From Pictodentalium vernedei (taxonomy: Eukaryota > Mollusca > Scaphopoda > Dentaliida > Dentaliidae), in contig CM062289.1 in assembly GCA_031216915.1 (NCBI GenBank), positions 21,802,520 to 21,866,519 of the forward strand: a stretch of DNA of 64,000 nucleotides, read 5' to 3'. The translations under genes and the position numbers were made by a program. Within the stretch, counting starts at the first letter, position 1, and every line of letters starts with the position of its first letter. This document shows, one piece after another, positions 21,356 to 32,953 of this stretch. The notes below the pieces were generated by a model. That model did no database searches, was not told the DNA's origin, and saw only the letters and a program-made list of their open reading frames with translations.

Positions 21356-21700
21356 TTTTTTAGATTTTTTTTAGATTTTAGTAAAAAAAATTAAAGCAAT
21401 ATTCCAAAATTTGATGACACCGCTTACCGCGGCGTTGCAACATGGACTTCTTCCTTTTGTCATTTTTCCAGTTTCCTTTGTTCTCGTTCTCCGTCCTAAA
21501 GTTCATCAAGCTTCAAGCTCTTCTAGGGCCTCCCTAACATCTTACGATAGGGCTACTCCTCAACAGCTCTTTGCTTTCGAGGAAGGGAAAAATGAATTGG
21601 CTAAAAATCTGTATTCTCTAACATCTCCTCAAGCACCGATTGCATGCCACTCTCCTCCGACTCTACCTTCTGAGAGGAAACAGACGTGTAGTGATTGAGC
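21356..21700. other. Unassigned stretch
   Basis: A 95-codon frame at 21411-21698 has no recognisable motif. No element seen. Confidence 0.4.
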
Positions 21701-21702
21701 AG

Positions 21703-22068
21703 GGAGAGAGGTGGCTCAATGGTAGACTGTTGGACTTCTATGCTAGAGGCCCGGAGTTCGACCCCTGTTCGGGACGACCCGCATTGTGTCCTCGAGCAAG
21801 GCACTTTATTCCGGTTGCTTACATGGGGGCACGATGACGCTGTGTACTAAGGCATGCATGTCGTTGGTGCACATGTCTTCATCCACTGTAACCCTGTTGA
21901 ACGGAGCTTGAACGGAGCTTGAACAGAATTAGAATGTTGAGGAGCTGACAGCTGCTCGTCGATGCTCGGTGATTCTCTCCGGGTACTCCGGCTTCCTCTA
22001 CCCGTAAAACTGTCACGGTCACGTAAGTAGGTGACCTTAAGCACCAATAAAAAATAATAATAATAATG
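21703..22068 (+). mobile_element. tRNA-headed SINE (head type 1)
   Basis: A-box-like GGTGGCTCAATGGTAGAC at about 21711 and B-box-like GAGTTCGACCCC at about 21755 form a tRNA-type Pol III promoter. The shared SINE body follows (GTGTCCTCGAGCAAGGCACT, CTCTCCGGGTACTCCGGC), with a 3' AATAATAATAAT tail. TTGAACGGAGC is duplicated inside (21896-21920). Confidence 0.8.
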
Positions 22069-22464
22069 GTTGAGCATGCCCACAGATTTGCCGTTCTCCT
22101 CAGAAAGGTTCGACATCCTGTGAGGAAACAGCCGTGCGTAGAATAGGCGCCCCTGGGATACGAGGAACTCCAGTCTCCTTTTTTCCAAGAACTCCTTCAG
22201 TTGGTGGGCATCTCTTTCCCTGGGTCTTGTCCGCATGCAGCACTTTCTCTTGTGTCACTCGGTTGTTGACAGGGGATCCTCACATCAAGCCCACACAACA
22301 ACACGTTTTACAGCCGCGGTTAAAAAAAACATGCTTTTGACATTAAAGTTCGTCGGCTATGTGTCAATATGCCCGCGGGTAAAGCATTACGTAGTTGCGA
22401 AATTGTTCGAAAGTAGTTGTGGATGGATACAAATTACACCCTCATAATTGAGCAGTATAGTAGT

Positions 22465-22600
22465 ACGGTGGATCCCGCTTAATTGGATATTTTTTAACTG
22501 AATAACCTTGTTAACTGAATATAATTCCCAACACAAAACCATTTACCGTACCTCAAGTACAAATTTGACCTGTTAATTGAATATAGCTTATGGAGTAAAG
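22465..22600 (-). repeat. Dispersed repeat, copy 2
   Basis: Reverse complement of the repeat at 18908-19065, about 85-90% similar by eye. Unclassified. Confidence 0.6.
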
Positions 22601-23344
22601 TCCAGTTAATTGAATAAAAAAATCTTGCAACCTGTCGAGAAATTATTCTGACGCTCCCCACTTTTCCTTTGTTTATAGACCTATTTTGCCTCAGAACATC
22701 CAATACAGGCATTTAATCTATTATATCTTGTTTGACAGAACTCACCATACTGCTGGTAATGAGAATGTTTCAGAAATTTGTAGCATAGCTGTCGCTGCCT
22801 CAAAGTTCTTCCCCTCGGCGGGCCCGACTTTAGAAAAACAAAACTTCGAGTTTTCTGTCCAGTCTCGGACATATTAAAGAGTGAAATGAATTCCATCTCA
22901 GCGATACCGAATCGCCTTGCATTGAATGTTCTGCTCTGTTCACCATAACAACTGAGCTAACGACAATCCCCAAAAAGGTTGGAATTAACTCGGCTAGTAT
23001 TGTGGCTCACATTCACAAACCCGCCCAGACCGATATAAAAATTGACAATTACTGAATTTGGAATTGTTTTTATCTTAGAATAATAACAGGCGTAGACAAT
23101 TACACTAAAGCAATTCCTAATTCTGAAATTGTCAACTCGGCGATTCGGTTCCGCAGCTACACCAAGATCGATACCTGTCAGGGGTGACACTGACTCGAGA
23201 AAACCTTTAGGGTTTTCAGTTCAGTGTAGGATATACCACAATGCCTGTAGAGATTCCTGCGGACACGGCCGATATAAAATTTAACTCGAACCGTTGCATT
23301 TTCATACATCTCTGTGGTGCATAAACATTGATTCAATGCATCTC
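22601..23344. other. Unassigned stretch
   Basis: No coding signal, tandem repeat or recognised element was found here. Confidence 0.4.
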
Positions 23345-23655
23345 TTACGTAGCATACAGCCCTAAAATGATCTCCAATATTGGGCCACACATGCTACAAA
23401 ATCCTCAGATTCGCTCTTAGAGTACTGAATTGTTCTAAATTTTTTCAGGGCGTAGGACCTAGTCCTACTAGGAACCTTCGGTTGTTGCCCCGCCTCCCAC
23501 TTCCCTTCAGAAGTGAAAGGAGGGGCAATGGTCAGACGGTCCTAGTTAGGACTAGGGAAGATTCTCCGCCCCCACAACTGCTTTCCAAATATGTAACCCC
23601 CTCACCAATGGCTAGAGTGCCCCTATTTTATAAAAGAATACTGGCTGCCCGCCTG
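23345..23655. repeat. Dispersed hAT-like repeat J, copy 1
   Basis: Shares an ordered set of landmarks with 37560-38110 and, inverted, 60440-60770: CTCCAATATTGGGC, CCTAGTCCTACTAGG (self-complementary with GTCCTAGTTAGGACTAGG), and a palindromic CCGCCTCCCACTTCCCTT region. Its right end, inverted, is CAGGCGGGCAGCC, close to CAGGCGTAGCCGG at 60440, a hAT-like terminus. Confidence 0.6.
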
Positions 23656-23689
23656 GGAGGTGAAATAATTGGTTAAACTTGAATTAACA

Positions 23690-24080
23690 CTTTGGTTGTT
23701 GTGGTCGTGATAATGATATAGATGCTGAAAGTGACCTGCGACACCAATAAATAAACAATACCAACTGTAACTTTTTTTCCAAAGTGATCGTTTCCTGTGA
23801 TTTTATTTCCCGTGACATTATTTTTTATCTCGCTCTGCGTAATTATTCGTAGTAACTAGACAGGTCTGGTGAGTTTTGTTTGGGTTATTTATGCTGAAAG
23901 TAACATTAAACACCAATAAATAATAGAATATCATGTCATGCCCTTGTGTTGAAATGGATGAAAAGTTATTTAGATAAAATATTGCTGTTGTTTGTAACCC
24001 TGTTAGGTAAAAGATTTCGAAATTGAACCTCAGCCTGGAAATTCTGAATTGTTTCAATCTGGACTTTGTCAATTATTCTA
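23690..24080. repeat. SINE/LINE tail fragments
   Basis: Two related pieces: ATGCTGAAAGTGACCTGCGA with ACACCAATAAATAAAC (about 23725-23765) and ATGCTGAAAGTAACATTAAA with CACCAATAAATAA (about 23890-23930). They resemble the 3' tails of the SINEs in the window; a third is at 38565-38612. Confidence 0.45.
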
Positions 24081-24177
24081 TTCTCCCTGTTTGACAAATG
24101 CAGGTTACCAAACAATACTTGTAAACCCTCGCATTTGTCTAGAATAGTTTGCTATTTAGAATATAATTCAACATTTT

Positions 24178-24790
24178 AAATTATTGTGATGAATTGACGG
24201 TAACATGGTCTGAGGTTTGCGGCTCGGGGCATATGTTCAACCGAGACGCGAAGCGTCGAGGTTGAACATACGCTCCGAGCCGTAAGCCTCAGACCATGTT
24301 ACCGTCAACACAATAACGTATATGTTCCAATAAGACACTACCCATAGCCCAAAACCTACATCGTGAAACACGGGCGGCTGATTTGGTAAACTTGTGTTAA
24401 AATTTGTCTTGTTCAAGGCTTGTTCAACTTTTAACGATCACAGGTTTAGTAAATAAACCTCTCGTGTACCCCACGACGGCACTGGATAAATAATCAATAA
24501 ACCATATAAACTCATTCCATCTCAGTTCAAATTGTAAATCGGTTCGTAATTTAAACAACACTTCATTCGAAACCCCGTCTGCTGCACCTGTAAAAAATCC
24601 AGAAAAATGAATCTTTCTAGTCACCCCGTTCATGAAGAAATTACGAAACGGGCGACGTCATTTCAAATATTTCGCGCGGTGACGTCAGACGGTAACACTT
24701 GCTACTGGAGCAGTAAACATAAAGGAAACTACGCCAGCTCTAATCCAATCAGAGGACGAGAATGTTACCCTTATTGGAACATATCTTGTT
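24178..24790. repeat. Repeat family I, copy 1, with terminal hairpin
   Basis: About 610 bp. One end is a foldback at 24196-24308 (ACGGTAACATGGTCTGAGG ... CCTCAGACCATGTTACCGT) with loop-side stem GACGCGAAGCGTC. The rest is a unique A/T-rich body ending near TGACGTCAGACGGTAACACT. Further copies at 40384 and 43483. Confidence 0.7.
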
Positions 24791-25309
24791 CGAGAGACAA
24801 TATTTTGGGACAAAACATAATGCACTTAATTTTTACTTTTAAATTTAATCCACGTTTTGTCCAAAGAGTTTTGAATTACATTTTTGATGCCTTTTTTTCT
24901 ATCAAACCCCATTTGTCGTAACATTTACCGTAGAAATACCTTCATCTGGTTGTCAGTATTTTGTTCCGTTTAAATGGTAAATTTTTAGTGTATTCGCCCT
25001 TGCTGGCCTGAGCTAGAGGAAGTGCTGGGGACCCCCCCCCCCCCCCCCCCCCCGATCCCGGCCAGAAGCCGGTCGAAAATGTTTGTTGTCCGATTGAAAA
25101 AAAAATGTTAGTTGGTCGTTCGGATGTCAAAATTGTTTCTGAGAACCAGTAATTTGGAAAACAATTACCATTCGGCGAAACTGTGATTCTCATTATGCAG
25201 AAATACACCTATGTTTAAAAATTTCTTTTTATAAAAACGCTCGTTATAAAGGTATGACGTCAAGTCGAGTAGTCATGTACATGAGACCACTTTATATTTT
25301 ATTAATATT
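24791..25309. other. Unassigned stretch with poly(C)
   Basis: A C22 run at 25032-25053. No gene seen. Confidence 0.5.
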
Positions 25310-25313
25310 TTAA

Positions 25314-25544
25314 TCCTTTGAACTCTGGTGGTATCTTCCATGTCAGTTCAATTGCAGCAGTTGGAAGAGTCCACATTCATTATTTGGGGGTAGACCAATT
25401 AATATTTTCAACGTGCAGCCCCTGGCTGCACGTCGAAAATGTTAATTGGTCTGTTCCATACATTCACTCAACAGCCATCCTACTTAATGAAATTATGACG
25501 TATGATGCTTCTGGACCGGAAAAGGGCCACTGGGATTCAAAGGG
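25314..25544. mobile_element. Foldback MITE, type E, copy 1
   Basis: TTAA at 25310-25313 and 25545-25548; termini TCCTTTGAA and TTCAAAGGG. Central hairpin AGACCAATTAATATTTTCAA through GTGCAGCCCCTGGCTGCAC to its complement, about 25391-25452. Confidence 0.8.
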
Positions 25545-25611
25545 TTAAAGACTGACTTCCGTTAAACGAAAATAATTCTTCAACCTTCACCTAACATTTA
25601 CCTGCGTAATT

Positions 25612-25925
25612 TTATTTATTTATTGGGCTTTATCGAAATTTTCGACAGCCACGGGTCACCTCGTGTGGGGCAGTTTTACTGGTGGCGGAAATCGGAGTGC
25701 CTGGAGAGAACCACCGAGCAACGACGAGCAACTTCCTGATTCCCCAACGTACAAACTCCACACAAGTAGGGTTACCATTGGTTGAAGACAACTGCGCCAT
25801 CGACGTGCAGTACGCCTAAGTACACAGCGCCACTATGCCCACACGCGGGCAGTCGTGCTGACTTGCCTTGCCCAAGGACACAACGCAGTTACCCCTGGCG
25901 GGGATCAATCCGTAGACGTCTAAAA
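25612..25925 (-). mobile_element. SINE, minus strand, degraded head
   Basis: TTTATTTATTTATTGGG tail on the left, shared body (GGAGAGAACCACCGAGCAAC; CCATCGACGTGCAGTACGCC; GCCCAAGGACACAACGCAGT), and an eroded head on the right. Confidence 0.75.
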
Positions 25926-26762
25926 GCTCAACGACCCGGAAATAAAGTTGAAAATATTTGATTCTCGACCAACCATGTTGGAAAATTTTTTTTACATCCT
26001 TGCTGCGGGACTGCCCTCTCGTGATGTCTGAAAAAAAATGGAAAGTCTGTAATTCCAGCTTTGATTATCTCCCTTGATGTGTAATTGGGGTACTTTTTCG
26101 TCCTTGCATGGGTGGGGCAGCTATTTTTCCACTCTTTTATGGGCGGGGCAACTATTTTTCCATCCTTGGACGGTTGGTCTAATAGATTATAAATATAGTT
26201 TGGGAGAAAAGGTACAGGAGAGGTGTCGTGCATGTCCATAAATACATTTTGTCTTTGTTTGACAAAGTGTTAAAGACTGGCATTATATATAAATGCAGAA
26301 ATTATTGAACATTTCTTTGGAGTAAGATAAAAGATTGTAAGATTCTAGAGCTTTACATAGAGCAGACTTTATATATATGAATCATAAATGTTCCTTGTTC
26401 GAGAGAACAATTCAATTTTAAAACTACTTGAAAAATATTTTCATAATAATCCTGTTGTGTATTTCTAGGACACAGTTTGACAATCATTATATATTATTAT
26501 AAATACTTCATAAAGCTTCCTGGTTTTATCTTTTTTCAGTTTAAATCTATTTTCTTTCTGGTATGTACTTTTAAACTATTGTTAATACTCAACCTGAAGT
26601 TTGCAGGAGAGTTTTCGTGTCCATACATGATTTATGTCGGTTAATAATCCAGATTTTCAAATCAATAGTGTATATCGTTTTTTTTTCTTCATATTTTGAA
26701 ATATCTTAACTGAATGCAGTATCGTCAAGTTAAGGGCAGCGCAGTATCCGAGGTCAAATGGG
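25926..26762. other. Unassigned A/T-rich stretch
   Basis: No gene or element recognised; a short duplicated ATGGGTGGGGCAGCTATTTTTCC-like motif at 26106-26160. Confidence 0.45.
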
Positions 26763-27456
26763 CAGGGGTGTGGCGACAGCCCCCCCCCCCCCCCCCCCCA
26801 GCTAGGAGTATTGTTTTTCAATAGTTGGAAATTCCGAGGTCAAAAATCAAGTAGTTGGAAATTCAATAGATCAACATTGTTCATGAAAAATATTAAAATT
26901 CCAACTAATGATGAGAAATTTTGATCTTTTATTTCCAACTGGAAACTTGAGTTTCAAATTTCCTACTCTAAAATTGACATGGTCTAAAAATTTCGACTCT
27001 GACATCAATCCGATATATTTTCTGACCCAGGCACATTATAAATGATGCTTTTTTTCCGTTTCAGGACTAGTGAAAATTTTCAGAAGGGTTCATAACCCTT
27101 TACCCAGCGCAGACGATTTCAAAATTCATTATTTTAAATATCATTTTTTTAACTTTTTAAAAAAAAATTTCAACAAGCCATATTATGTGACCCCTCTTTG
27201 GAACGAGCTCGACGAGCTCGTTCCAAAGAGGGTTCACATGATATGGTTTTGTTGAAACTTTTCGAAAAGTAATATATTTCAGCAGCTGTATTTGCATATT
27301 ACGTGGGCGGATGCGGGCGATTCGTTGGGTAAAGGGTTAAAAGATATCACCCAGCGCTGCAGTGCAACCACCTATCGAAACCACTCACAGTTGGAATTTA
27401 CACCGGTGGCACCCCCCCCCCCTCCCCCCAACTGAAACCCTCTAGCCACATCCCTG
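26763..27456. mobile_element. Non-autonomous hAT-like element carrying a MITE, copy 1
   Basis: Termini CAGGGGTGTGGC and GCCACATCCCTG are inverted repeats; 8-bp flanks CAAATGGG (26755-26762) and CAAGTGGG (27457-27464) match at 7 of 8, the duplication length of hAT. A poly(C) run lies just inside each end. A type A foldback MITE (27096-27336) sits inside, at the same place as in the copy at 35591-36326. Confidence 0.8.
27096..27336. mobile_element. Foldback MITE, type A, inside hAT-like element
   Basis: Starts CCCTTTACCCAGCG and ends GTTGGGTAAAGGG then TTAA. Left flank is ATAA, a one-base change from TTAA. Central palindrome about 27178-27247 around GAGCTCGACGAGCTC. Confidence 0.85.
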
Positions 27457-28214
27457 CAAGTGGGGAGAGGTGCGAGTTATATACATATTACAGATGGCAC
27501 GTTGTTACACACAGAATACGATATTGAGCTTTAGAACTCGCCCCGTAGATCGTATATAGCTTCTTTATTTGGTGATTATCGACCAGCCTATGACGTCATT
27601 ACACATGCCCCCCCCCCCCCCCCACCGCCCATTGAGGGTTTCTCAGTTACAGTTCTTGGAAAGTAAAATCTTGACAACTTTTTGGACTTCTGGTGAAAAA
27701 AAGGGCACGGGCTGGGCTATACTCTAGCCTCAAGGCAAGGGGCATATGCCTTCCCTTGTCCCACTTTCTGCGCCCTTGAATATTGTCAACGAATAAACAA
27801 AATATATTTAGTAACTCCAGATTTAGCGAAATAGCTAAGAGATGCGTAGCTCTGGGGTTTCCTGTTGGTCAAATTAACAGTATTTATTGGTATATTATGA
27901 AAGCACTCGAGTAGCAGACGACACTTTTTTTGCCTTAAAAAAATAGCGCATGGCACCTCATTGGAACGAGCTCGTGTCATGAGATATGTTTTTGATGCAA
28001 AAAATGAAATAAATTTTGAATTTCGATTTTTGCAAACATCATTGGCCGGTTTTCAATCGCGCAAGATAAAGGAAAGCTTTCAATCGCTCTGTACCAATTT
28101 TATCCCAAGGGGAGGTTTACTTGTCCTTTTCCGTATGGTGTGACCTTTTACATTGCCGACTTCTCAAAAATTACTGGACCGAATTGAACCAATTTAATTT
28201 CGACGCCCCTTGTC
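27457..28214. other. Mostly unassigned; poly(C) and a partial type B MITE
   Basis: Poly(C) at about 27609-27623. At 27913-28010 a broken type B copy shows GCAGACGACACTT, CCTCATTGGAACGAGCTCG and TTTTTGATGCAAAAAATGAA. No gene seen. Confidence 0.5.
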
Positions 28215-28354
28215 ATATCGTCCCCTGAATTCCAATGTGTTCTATAGTTCCAATGTGTTCTATGTGCCAGTAGGCACTCCAGTAGGCTGCCAGTAGGCAC
28301 TCCAGAGGCTGCCAGTAGGCACATAGAACACATTGGAACTCAGGGGACGATTAT
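28215..28354. repeat. Foldback repeat with internal short tandem units
   Basis: Outer arms ATCGTCCCCTGAATTCCAAT and ATTGGAACTCAGGGGACGAT are complementary; inside, GTGCCAGTAGGCACTCCAG-type units repeat three times and GTTCCAATGTGTTCTAT twice. Confidence 0.7.
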
Positions 28355-28919
28355 GTCAATTCATGTTTGTTCAAATAAAGTTGCCACGTCCACAGACAGG
28401 CGTTGTCGCATTAGCAGAATTTAATATATTGAGAAAAATATATATTATACTATTACGACCAGTGCCTGCGCGTCCACAGGGGCTCCACATGGGGAACGCC
28501 TCTGTTTTTGTTAGTAGCATTCTATTCAAGATGAAACGAATCACACCGAGGATCAGCAATTTTTTAATCCTTCAGCTCCGTTGGATTTCTGTACTTTTAG
28601 CAACTTCTAGTATGTTTTTTCGTGGAGGGTTGACCTCGGAATAACCCGATATATCTTCAAGCGGCTTTTTTCACGATACCCAGTTGGCCTTTCAGAGCCC
28701 ACCCAGAATGAGCTTCTTGGTCCATACTGGGTTATAGCCAAACCTTTATTCATGGCACAGTAGTAAATCGAACCATGTAATTCAATATACCATAATCTTC
28801 TTCTTCTGGACCAGATGCATGAGTGACTCTGTGTCTGTAATAACGACTGTTAATTAGTCTGTGTGAAACACACAGACTATTGTTTTTGTACGGTTTCTTT
28901 TTCTTTCTTTTTTTATTAT

Positions 28920-28975
28920 TTTTCTTCTTCTTCTTCTTCTTCTTCTTCTTCTTCTTCTTCTTCTTCTTCTGCTTC
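28920..28975. repeat. (CTT)n microsatellite
   Basis: About 17 CTT units at 28922-28972. It yields a polylysine open frame on the minus strand that is not a gene. Confidence 0.95.
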
Positions 28976-29174
28976 TTTTTCTTAATCTCCTGTCTTCTGT
29001 CTCCTATGCACTTCCTTGTCCTCACGATAACTCGAAAACGAATCGTCCCATTTCGCTGATTTTTGGCATTCTGGTAGACAGTCAAAAGTTCTCGGACACC
29101 TATGTTTTTCAGGTCGCTAGAGCCACTGTGTATGGCCCAGGTGGCCATAGGGCTTTCACAGCTTCCAATTTCCT

Positions 29175-29372
29175 GGTACAGTAAACCCTTTCCATAAAAC
29201 TGCACTGAATAATTGTAAAATTTATTGAAACCTATCTTATTCAATTCAATGTTTTAACCCTCTCAAGACTTCAATGTGGATTGCACATATTTTATTTCAG
29301 GCAAAATAAAGTTAACCCTTTCCATAAAACTACACTGAATAATTGTTGAAACCTATCACAAAACTGTCAGGA
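29175..29372. repeat. Short duplicated segment
   Basis: ACCCTTTCCATAAAACTGCA ... TTGAAACCTATC (29185-29237) is repeated at 29317-29357. Confidence 0.6.
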
Positions 29373-29686
29373 TGACGGTAACCATGCAATACTGACACGA
29401 TCGACCGTACTGTTAACTGTGTTAGTGCTATGACTGTTTAAAACTCATTTGTTAGAGGAGTTCTATAGTCTTTCACTGCGCTCGGCTCGGTCTCGCCGAG
29501 AGTGCAGAAACCTTTGGTGCCATTAAGAGAATGTCTCAGATTTGTGCTGTTCCATCCCTCCGGGGTGCAAAAGCAAGTACTGTCAGCTGAGAAACTTAAT
29601 GCTTTTCGCTTTATTTTCTGTAACATTTAATTCCATGTGGAATGGGACACCTTTTCAGTGTGCCTTTTAAATTAAGGGATTCTTAA

Positions 29687-29823
29687 CCCTTTAGCTAACA
29701 TAACGGCGAAAACCGGCAACATTATTCACAGAAATGTCTTCAGTTTTAATTACCTTTTCATTTTAGTTTGAAAAACATAGCTTATGACCCTTTATTGGAT
29801 TGAGCTAATTTTTTAAAGGATTA
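29687..29823. mobile_element. Type B MITE, left part, cut by a SINE
   Basis: TTAA at 29683-29686, terminus CCCTTTAGCTAAC, then the left arm up to ATAGCTTATGACCC. A SINE interrupts it at 29824; the right arm is not recognisable after the SINE. Confidence 0.65.
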
Positions 29824-30138
29824 TTTATTTATTGGTGTTTAATGTCACATATTTCTGCACAGTGGATAATCATGACCACGACAGTTTTTTGGGTGGAGGA
29901 AGTCGGAGTACCCGGGAAGAACCACCGGGCAACAACGAGCAACTGTCAGATCCCCCACATACTAACTCTACACAAGCAGGGTTATCATTGGTTGAAGCTG
30001 GTGCACCATCGATGTGCAGTAGGTTTTAGTACACAGCGCCACCATGCACCCACATGGGCAATGGGGTGAAGTGTCTTGCCCAAGGACAGAGTGAGGACCT
30101 CTCGCCTTGCACCTCTGCCAACTTAGCCACTGCGCCCA
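29824..30138 (-). mobile_element. SINE, minus strand, with 12-bp target duplication
   Basis: Flanked by perfect TTTAAAGGATTA at 29812-29823 and 30139-30150. Tail TTATTTATTGGTG, body (CACATATTTCTGCACAGTGG; GAACCACCGGGCAACAACGA; TTGCCCAAGGACAGAG), then a shortened tRNA-type head (GAGGACCTCTCGCC, TTAGCCACTGCGCCC). Confidence 0.9.
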
Positions 30139-30150
30139 TTTAAAGGATTA

Positions 30151-30579
30151 AAATGGAGTATTTAAAGGGAATATTTTAACCCCCTGAAGATCTTAATAAG
30201 GGGGCATTACTCAGAAAGACTGGGAAATGCATTTTATTACACCTTAACACATTTCTAAAGTTTATGAATGTATTTCATCACTCAAATTAGTGGGCAGAGC
30301 CAAAAATGTTCATTTCTGATTCGTGTATCAAACCCTTTGAATGCTGGTCACATATATGCCATTTCTGGTTTCTTATAAAAATGTTCTGATTCCTGTATGA
30401 ATATCTGTAAATACTGCTACTGAAAACCCATTTCTGATTTGTTAAAAAATATTTTTCTCCTGAAAAATAAGCCTCCGTGAATTCTCTTTCTTTATAGTTT
30501 ATTCCTGATACTTTAACCCTTTTCACACAGACTTGAAGACGGTCTGATCATATAATAATATATTTGAATCCATGTTTTA
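30151..30579. other. Unassigned stretch
   Basis: A CCCTTTGAATGCTGGTCAC motif at 30332 and TTAACCC at 30514 suggest eroded MITE ends; no gene. Confidence 0.4.
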
Positions 30580-30814
30580 CCCTTTACCTAACAAGAAAGG
30601 CAGACGACACTTGCAAACAAAATTCTTCAATAACATTTTTTTTTCATTTTTTGCGCCCAAAGCATAGCTTATGAACACTCATTGGAACGAGATCGTTCCA
30701 ATAAGAGGTCATAAGCTATGTTTTTGAGATAAAAAATGAAAAAAATAATGAAAATTGGCTGGCGAATTTTGTGAATAACGCTGGCCGGTTTTGGCCCTTT
30801 CGTTGGGTAAAGGG
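30580..30814. mobile_element. Foldback MITE, type B, with TTTA flanks
   Basis: Termini CCCTTTACCTAAC and GTTGGGTAAAGGG; hairpin about 30663-30720 (CATAGCTTATGA ... TCATAAGCTATG). Flanks are TTTA on both sides (30576-30579, 30815-30818) in place of TTAA. Confidence 0.8.
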
Positions 30815-31065
30815 TTTATTCGTCAATATCTGTCACAAATGCACTTTTTTGCTTTTGTTGCGCCATCTCCATTTCAGAATGTCCTTAGTACTTGTACTTA
30901 TATTTCAGTTTTATCACGTTCTTGGCGCGTAGCCAGGAATTTTGTTGGAGAAGGACGACGCTAAGTGGCAATCGACACTCGCCGAAAGTTTTCAAAAATG
31001 AGTATGAAATGGAGCTCTGTGATAGCATTTGTGAAATATTTACGTGAAATTTTGGATCTAAAATT

Positions 31066-31415
31066 GGAGCTCGGTGGCTCAGTGGTAGACTGTTGGACTT
31101 CTATGCTAGAGGTCTCGAGTTCTATCACCGTCCGGGACGACCCGCGTTGTGTCCTTGGGCAAGGCACTTTATCCCGGTTTCCCACATGGGGGCACGATGA
31201 CCGTATTGACGCTGTGTACTAAGGCGTACTGCACGTCGATGGTGCACATGTCTTCAACCGCTGTAACCCTGCTTGAGCGGAGCTTGAACAGAGAAGTTGA
31301 GGAGCTGACAGTTGCTCGTCGATGCTCGGTGGTTCTCTCCTGGTACTCCGGCTTCCTCCACCCGTAAAACTGTCACGGTCATGATTAGCCATTGTACATA
31401 AGTATGTGAAGCACG
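31066..31415 (+). mobile_element. tRNA-headed SINE (head type 1)
   Basis: A-box-like GGTGGCTCAGTGGTAGAC at about 31073; the B-box position (GAGTTCTATCACC) is mutated. Body: GTGTCCTTGGGCAAGGCACT, CACGTCGATGGTGCACATGT, TCTCTCCTGGTACTCCGGC, then ATGATTAGCCATTGTACATA. Confidence 0.85.
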
Positions 31416-31499
31416 TCTGCACTATTGTGTCTGAAATGATACATTCAAAATAGATAGATAAAGTTGATGAATAAATTTTATTTTCTACATATATATTAA

Positions 31500-31709
31500 C
31501 CCTCTGCACTGCACTCTTATGTCGAAATGGCAAAGTTTTCAGCAGCAAATATTTCCCATAATGCAGTTTGATATTTAACCAAACATACCTTGTTTGACAG
31601 AGCTCACTGAGCTCTGTCAAACAAGGTATATTTGGTTAAATTCGTAGTTAAACAAAAGAAAAACAGAGTAATGGCAGAAAATTCTGTAGCACTACCAGGG
31701 TGCTAGAGG
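31500..31709. mobile_element. Foldback MITE, type D
   Basis: TTAA at 31496-31499 and 31710-31713. Left terminus CCCTCTGCACTGC; right end TGCTAGAGG. Central palindrome about 31576-31640, core GACAGAGCTCACTGAGCTC. Confidence 0.8.
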
Positions 31710-32045
31710 TTAAACCTATAGGCCTATATGTAATTCTGGCATGCGAGCGAGTTCATTGGTGTTTTAAAACAACTTACCCCTAATTCATGGTACTCTGGAA
31801 TGCAGGAAACGGTGGGTAGGTACCAAAAATGGCAAAAACAAAAATTTAGTCCTAGTATTTGCGAATTACCCCCCCCCCCCCCTCCAACACACACACCCAC
31901 CCTTACCCCCCCCCCCTCACATTTTAAATCATTTTTAACGACTAGGATTGCCACAGTATCGGTTAATTTCTTTTATCATAATGTCATAGTTGCTACAATG
32001 TTATATGCTATAAATATTACACGGCCTGGAGTTGGCTATTCCAAA
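31710..32045. other. Unassigned; C-rich tract
   Basis: Poly(C) and CACACACCCACCC-type tract at about 31869-31920. No gene. Confidence 0.5.
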
Positions 32046-32329
32046 ATAGTGGTCCTCGAGGAACAATAGTCCATGTCAGAGGTGCGTGGACTTTTCTTCC
32101 TCGAAGACCACTATTATAGCACCGAAGCCAGAGGCACGTGCACTATTCTTTCTCGAAGACCACTATTTTGGCATCGAAACGGAGTCGCGTAGACTCCTTT
32201 TCCCGAAGACCACTGTTTTGGCACCGAAGCCGGAGGCGCATGGACTATTCTTCCTCAAAGACCACTCTTTTGGCACTGAAGCCGGAGGCGCGTGGGATAG
32301 TCTTCCTCGAAGACCAATATTTTGGCACC
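32046..32329 (+). repeat. 52-bp satellite, left block (diverged)
   Basis: About five units with landmark CTCGAAGACCACTATTTTGG then ACCGAAGCCAGAGGCACGTG; units differ more from each other than those after the insertion. Confidence 0.9.
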
Positions 32330-32953
32330 CAGTGGCGGCGCCAGAGTTACAGAAGTGGGGGTACAGTTGGGTATTGCCCGCCGCGCGTAAGTTTTAAAAA
32401 ATTTTAAAACTTACGTTGTAAATGGTGTTCTCTGGAGCATTCTCAGACAATTAAATTAAAATAGTTTTATCCTTTTGAAACTTACTGGTTAGGTCTTTCA
32501 GTTATAGAAAACGCCGTACATGGTTAAATTTTAACGGACGAACGCTGTTGTAAAGTGCGAGCACAAAGCACCAAACGACACTCAAATCGAAAATGAAAGT
32601 AGGCTGCATTCCAAACGGATGCGTTGCAAGCTCTCGATTCTAGCATTCCTCGAATACTCTTAAGCGGTATGTTTCAGACCGTTTGAACGCGGCACACCTT
32701 GTTGCAATTTGGGCCCTCGACTCTCGTTTGCAGCTAATGTGTGTGTAGGGGGGGGGGGGGGGGGGGGCACACACAAACATAATTTAAAAACTTCTCTGAT
32801 TTAGTGCACTTGGGGATATGGAATTAAGCATACCCACCATTACACCACAACGTACAATACAAAAATTTAAATGATAGTACTTTTTTACTACGCTTGGCGA
32901 AAAAAGTGGAGGGGTAAGTACCCACCCATACCCCCCCCCCCCCCCCCCCACTG
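32330..32953. mobile_element. Non-autonomous hAT-like element inside the satellite
   Basis: Perfect 8-bp duplication TTGGCACC at 32322-32329 and 32954-32961. Ends CAGTGGCGGCGCCAGAG and ...CCCCCACTG. 624 bp with a G17-type run near 32750 and a C18-type run near 32932. No transposase. Confidence 0.8.

Noticed and set aside
21703-21775. tRNA gene
   Set aside because: A- and B-box-like sequences are present but no cloverleaf; they head a SINE body.
28750-29244. Lysine-rich 164-codon ORF
   Set aside because: Its centre is a (CTT)n microsatellite; the flanks have no domain.
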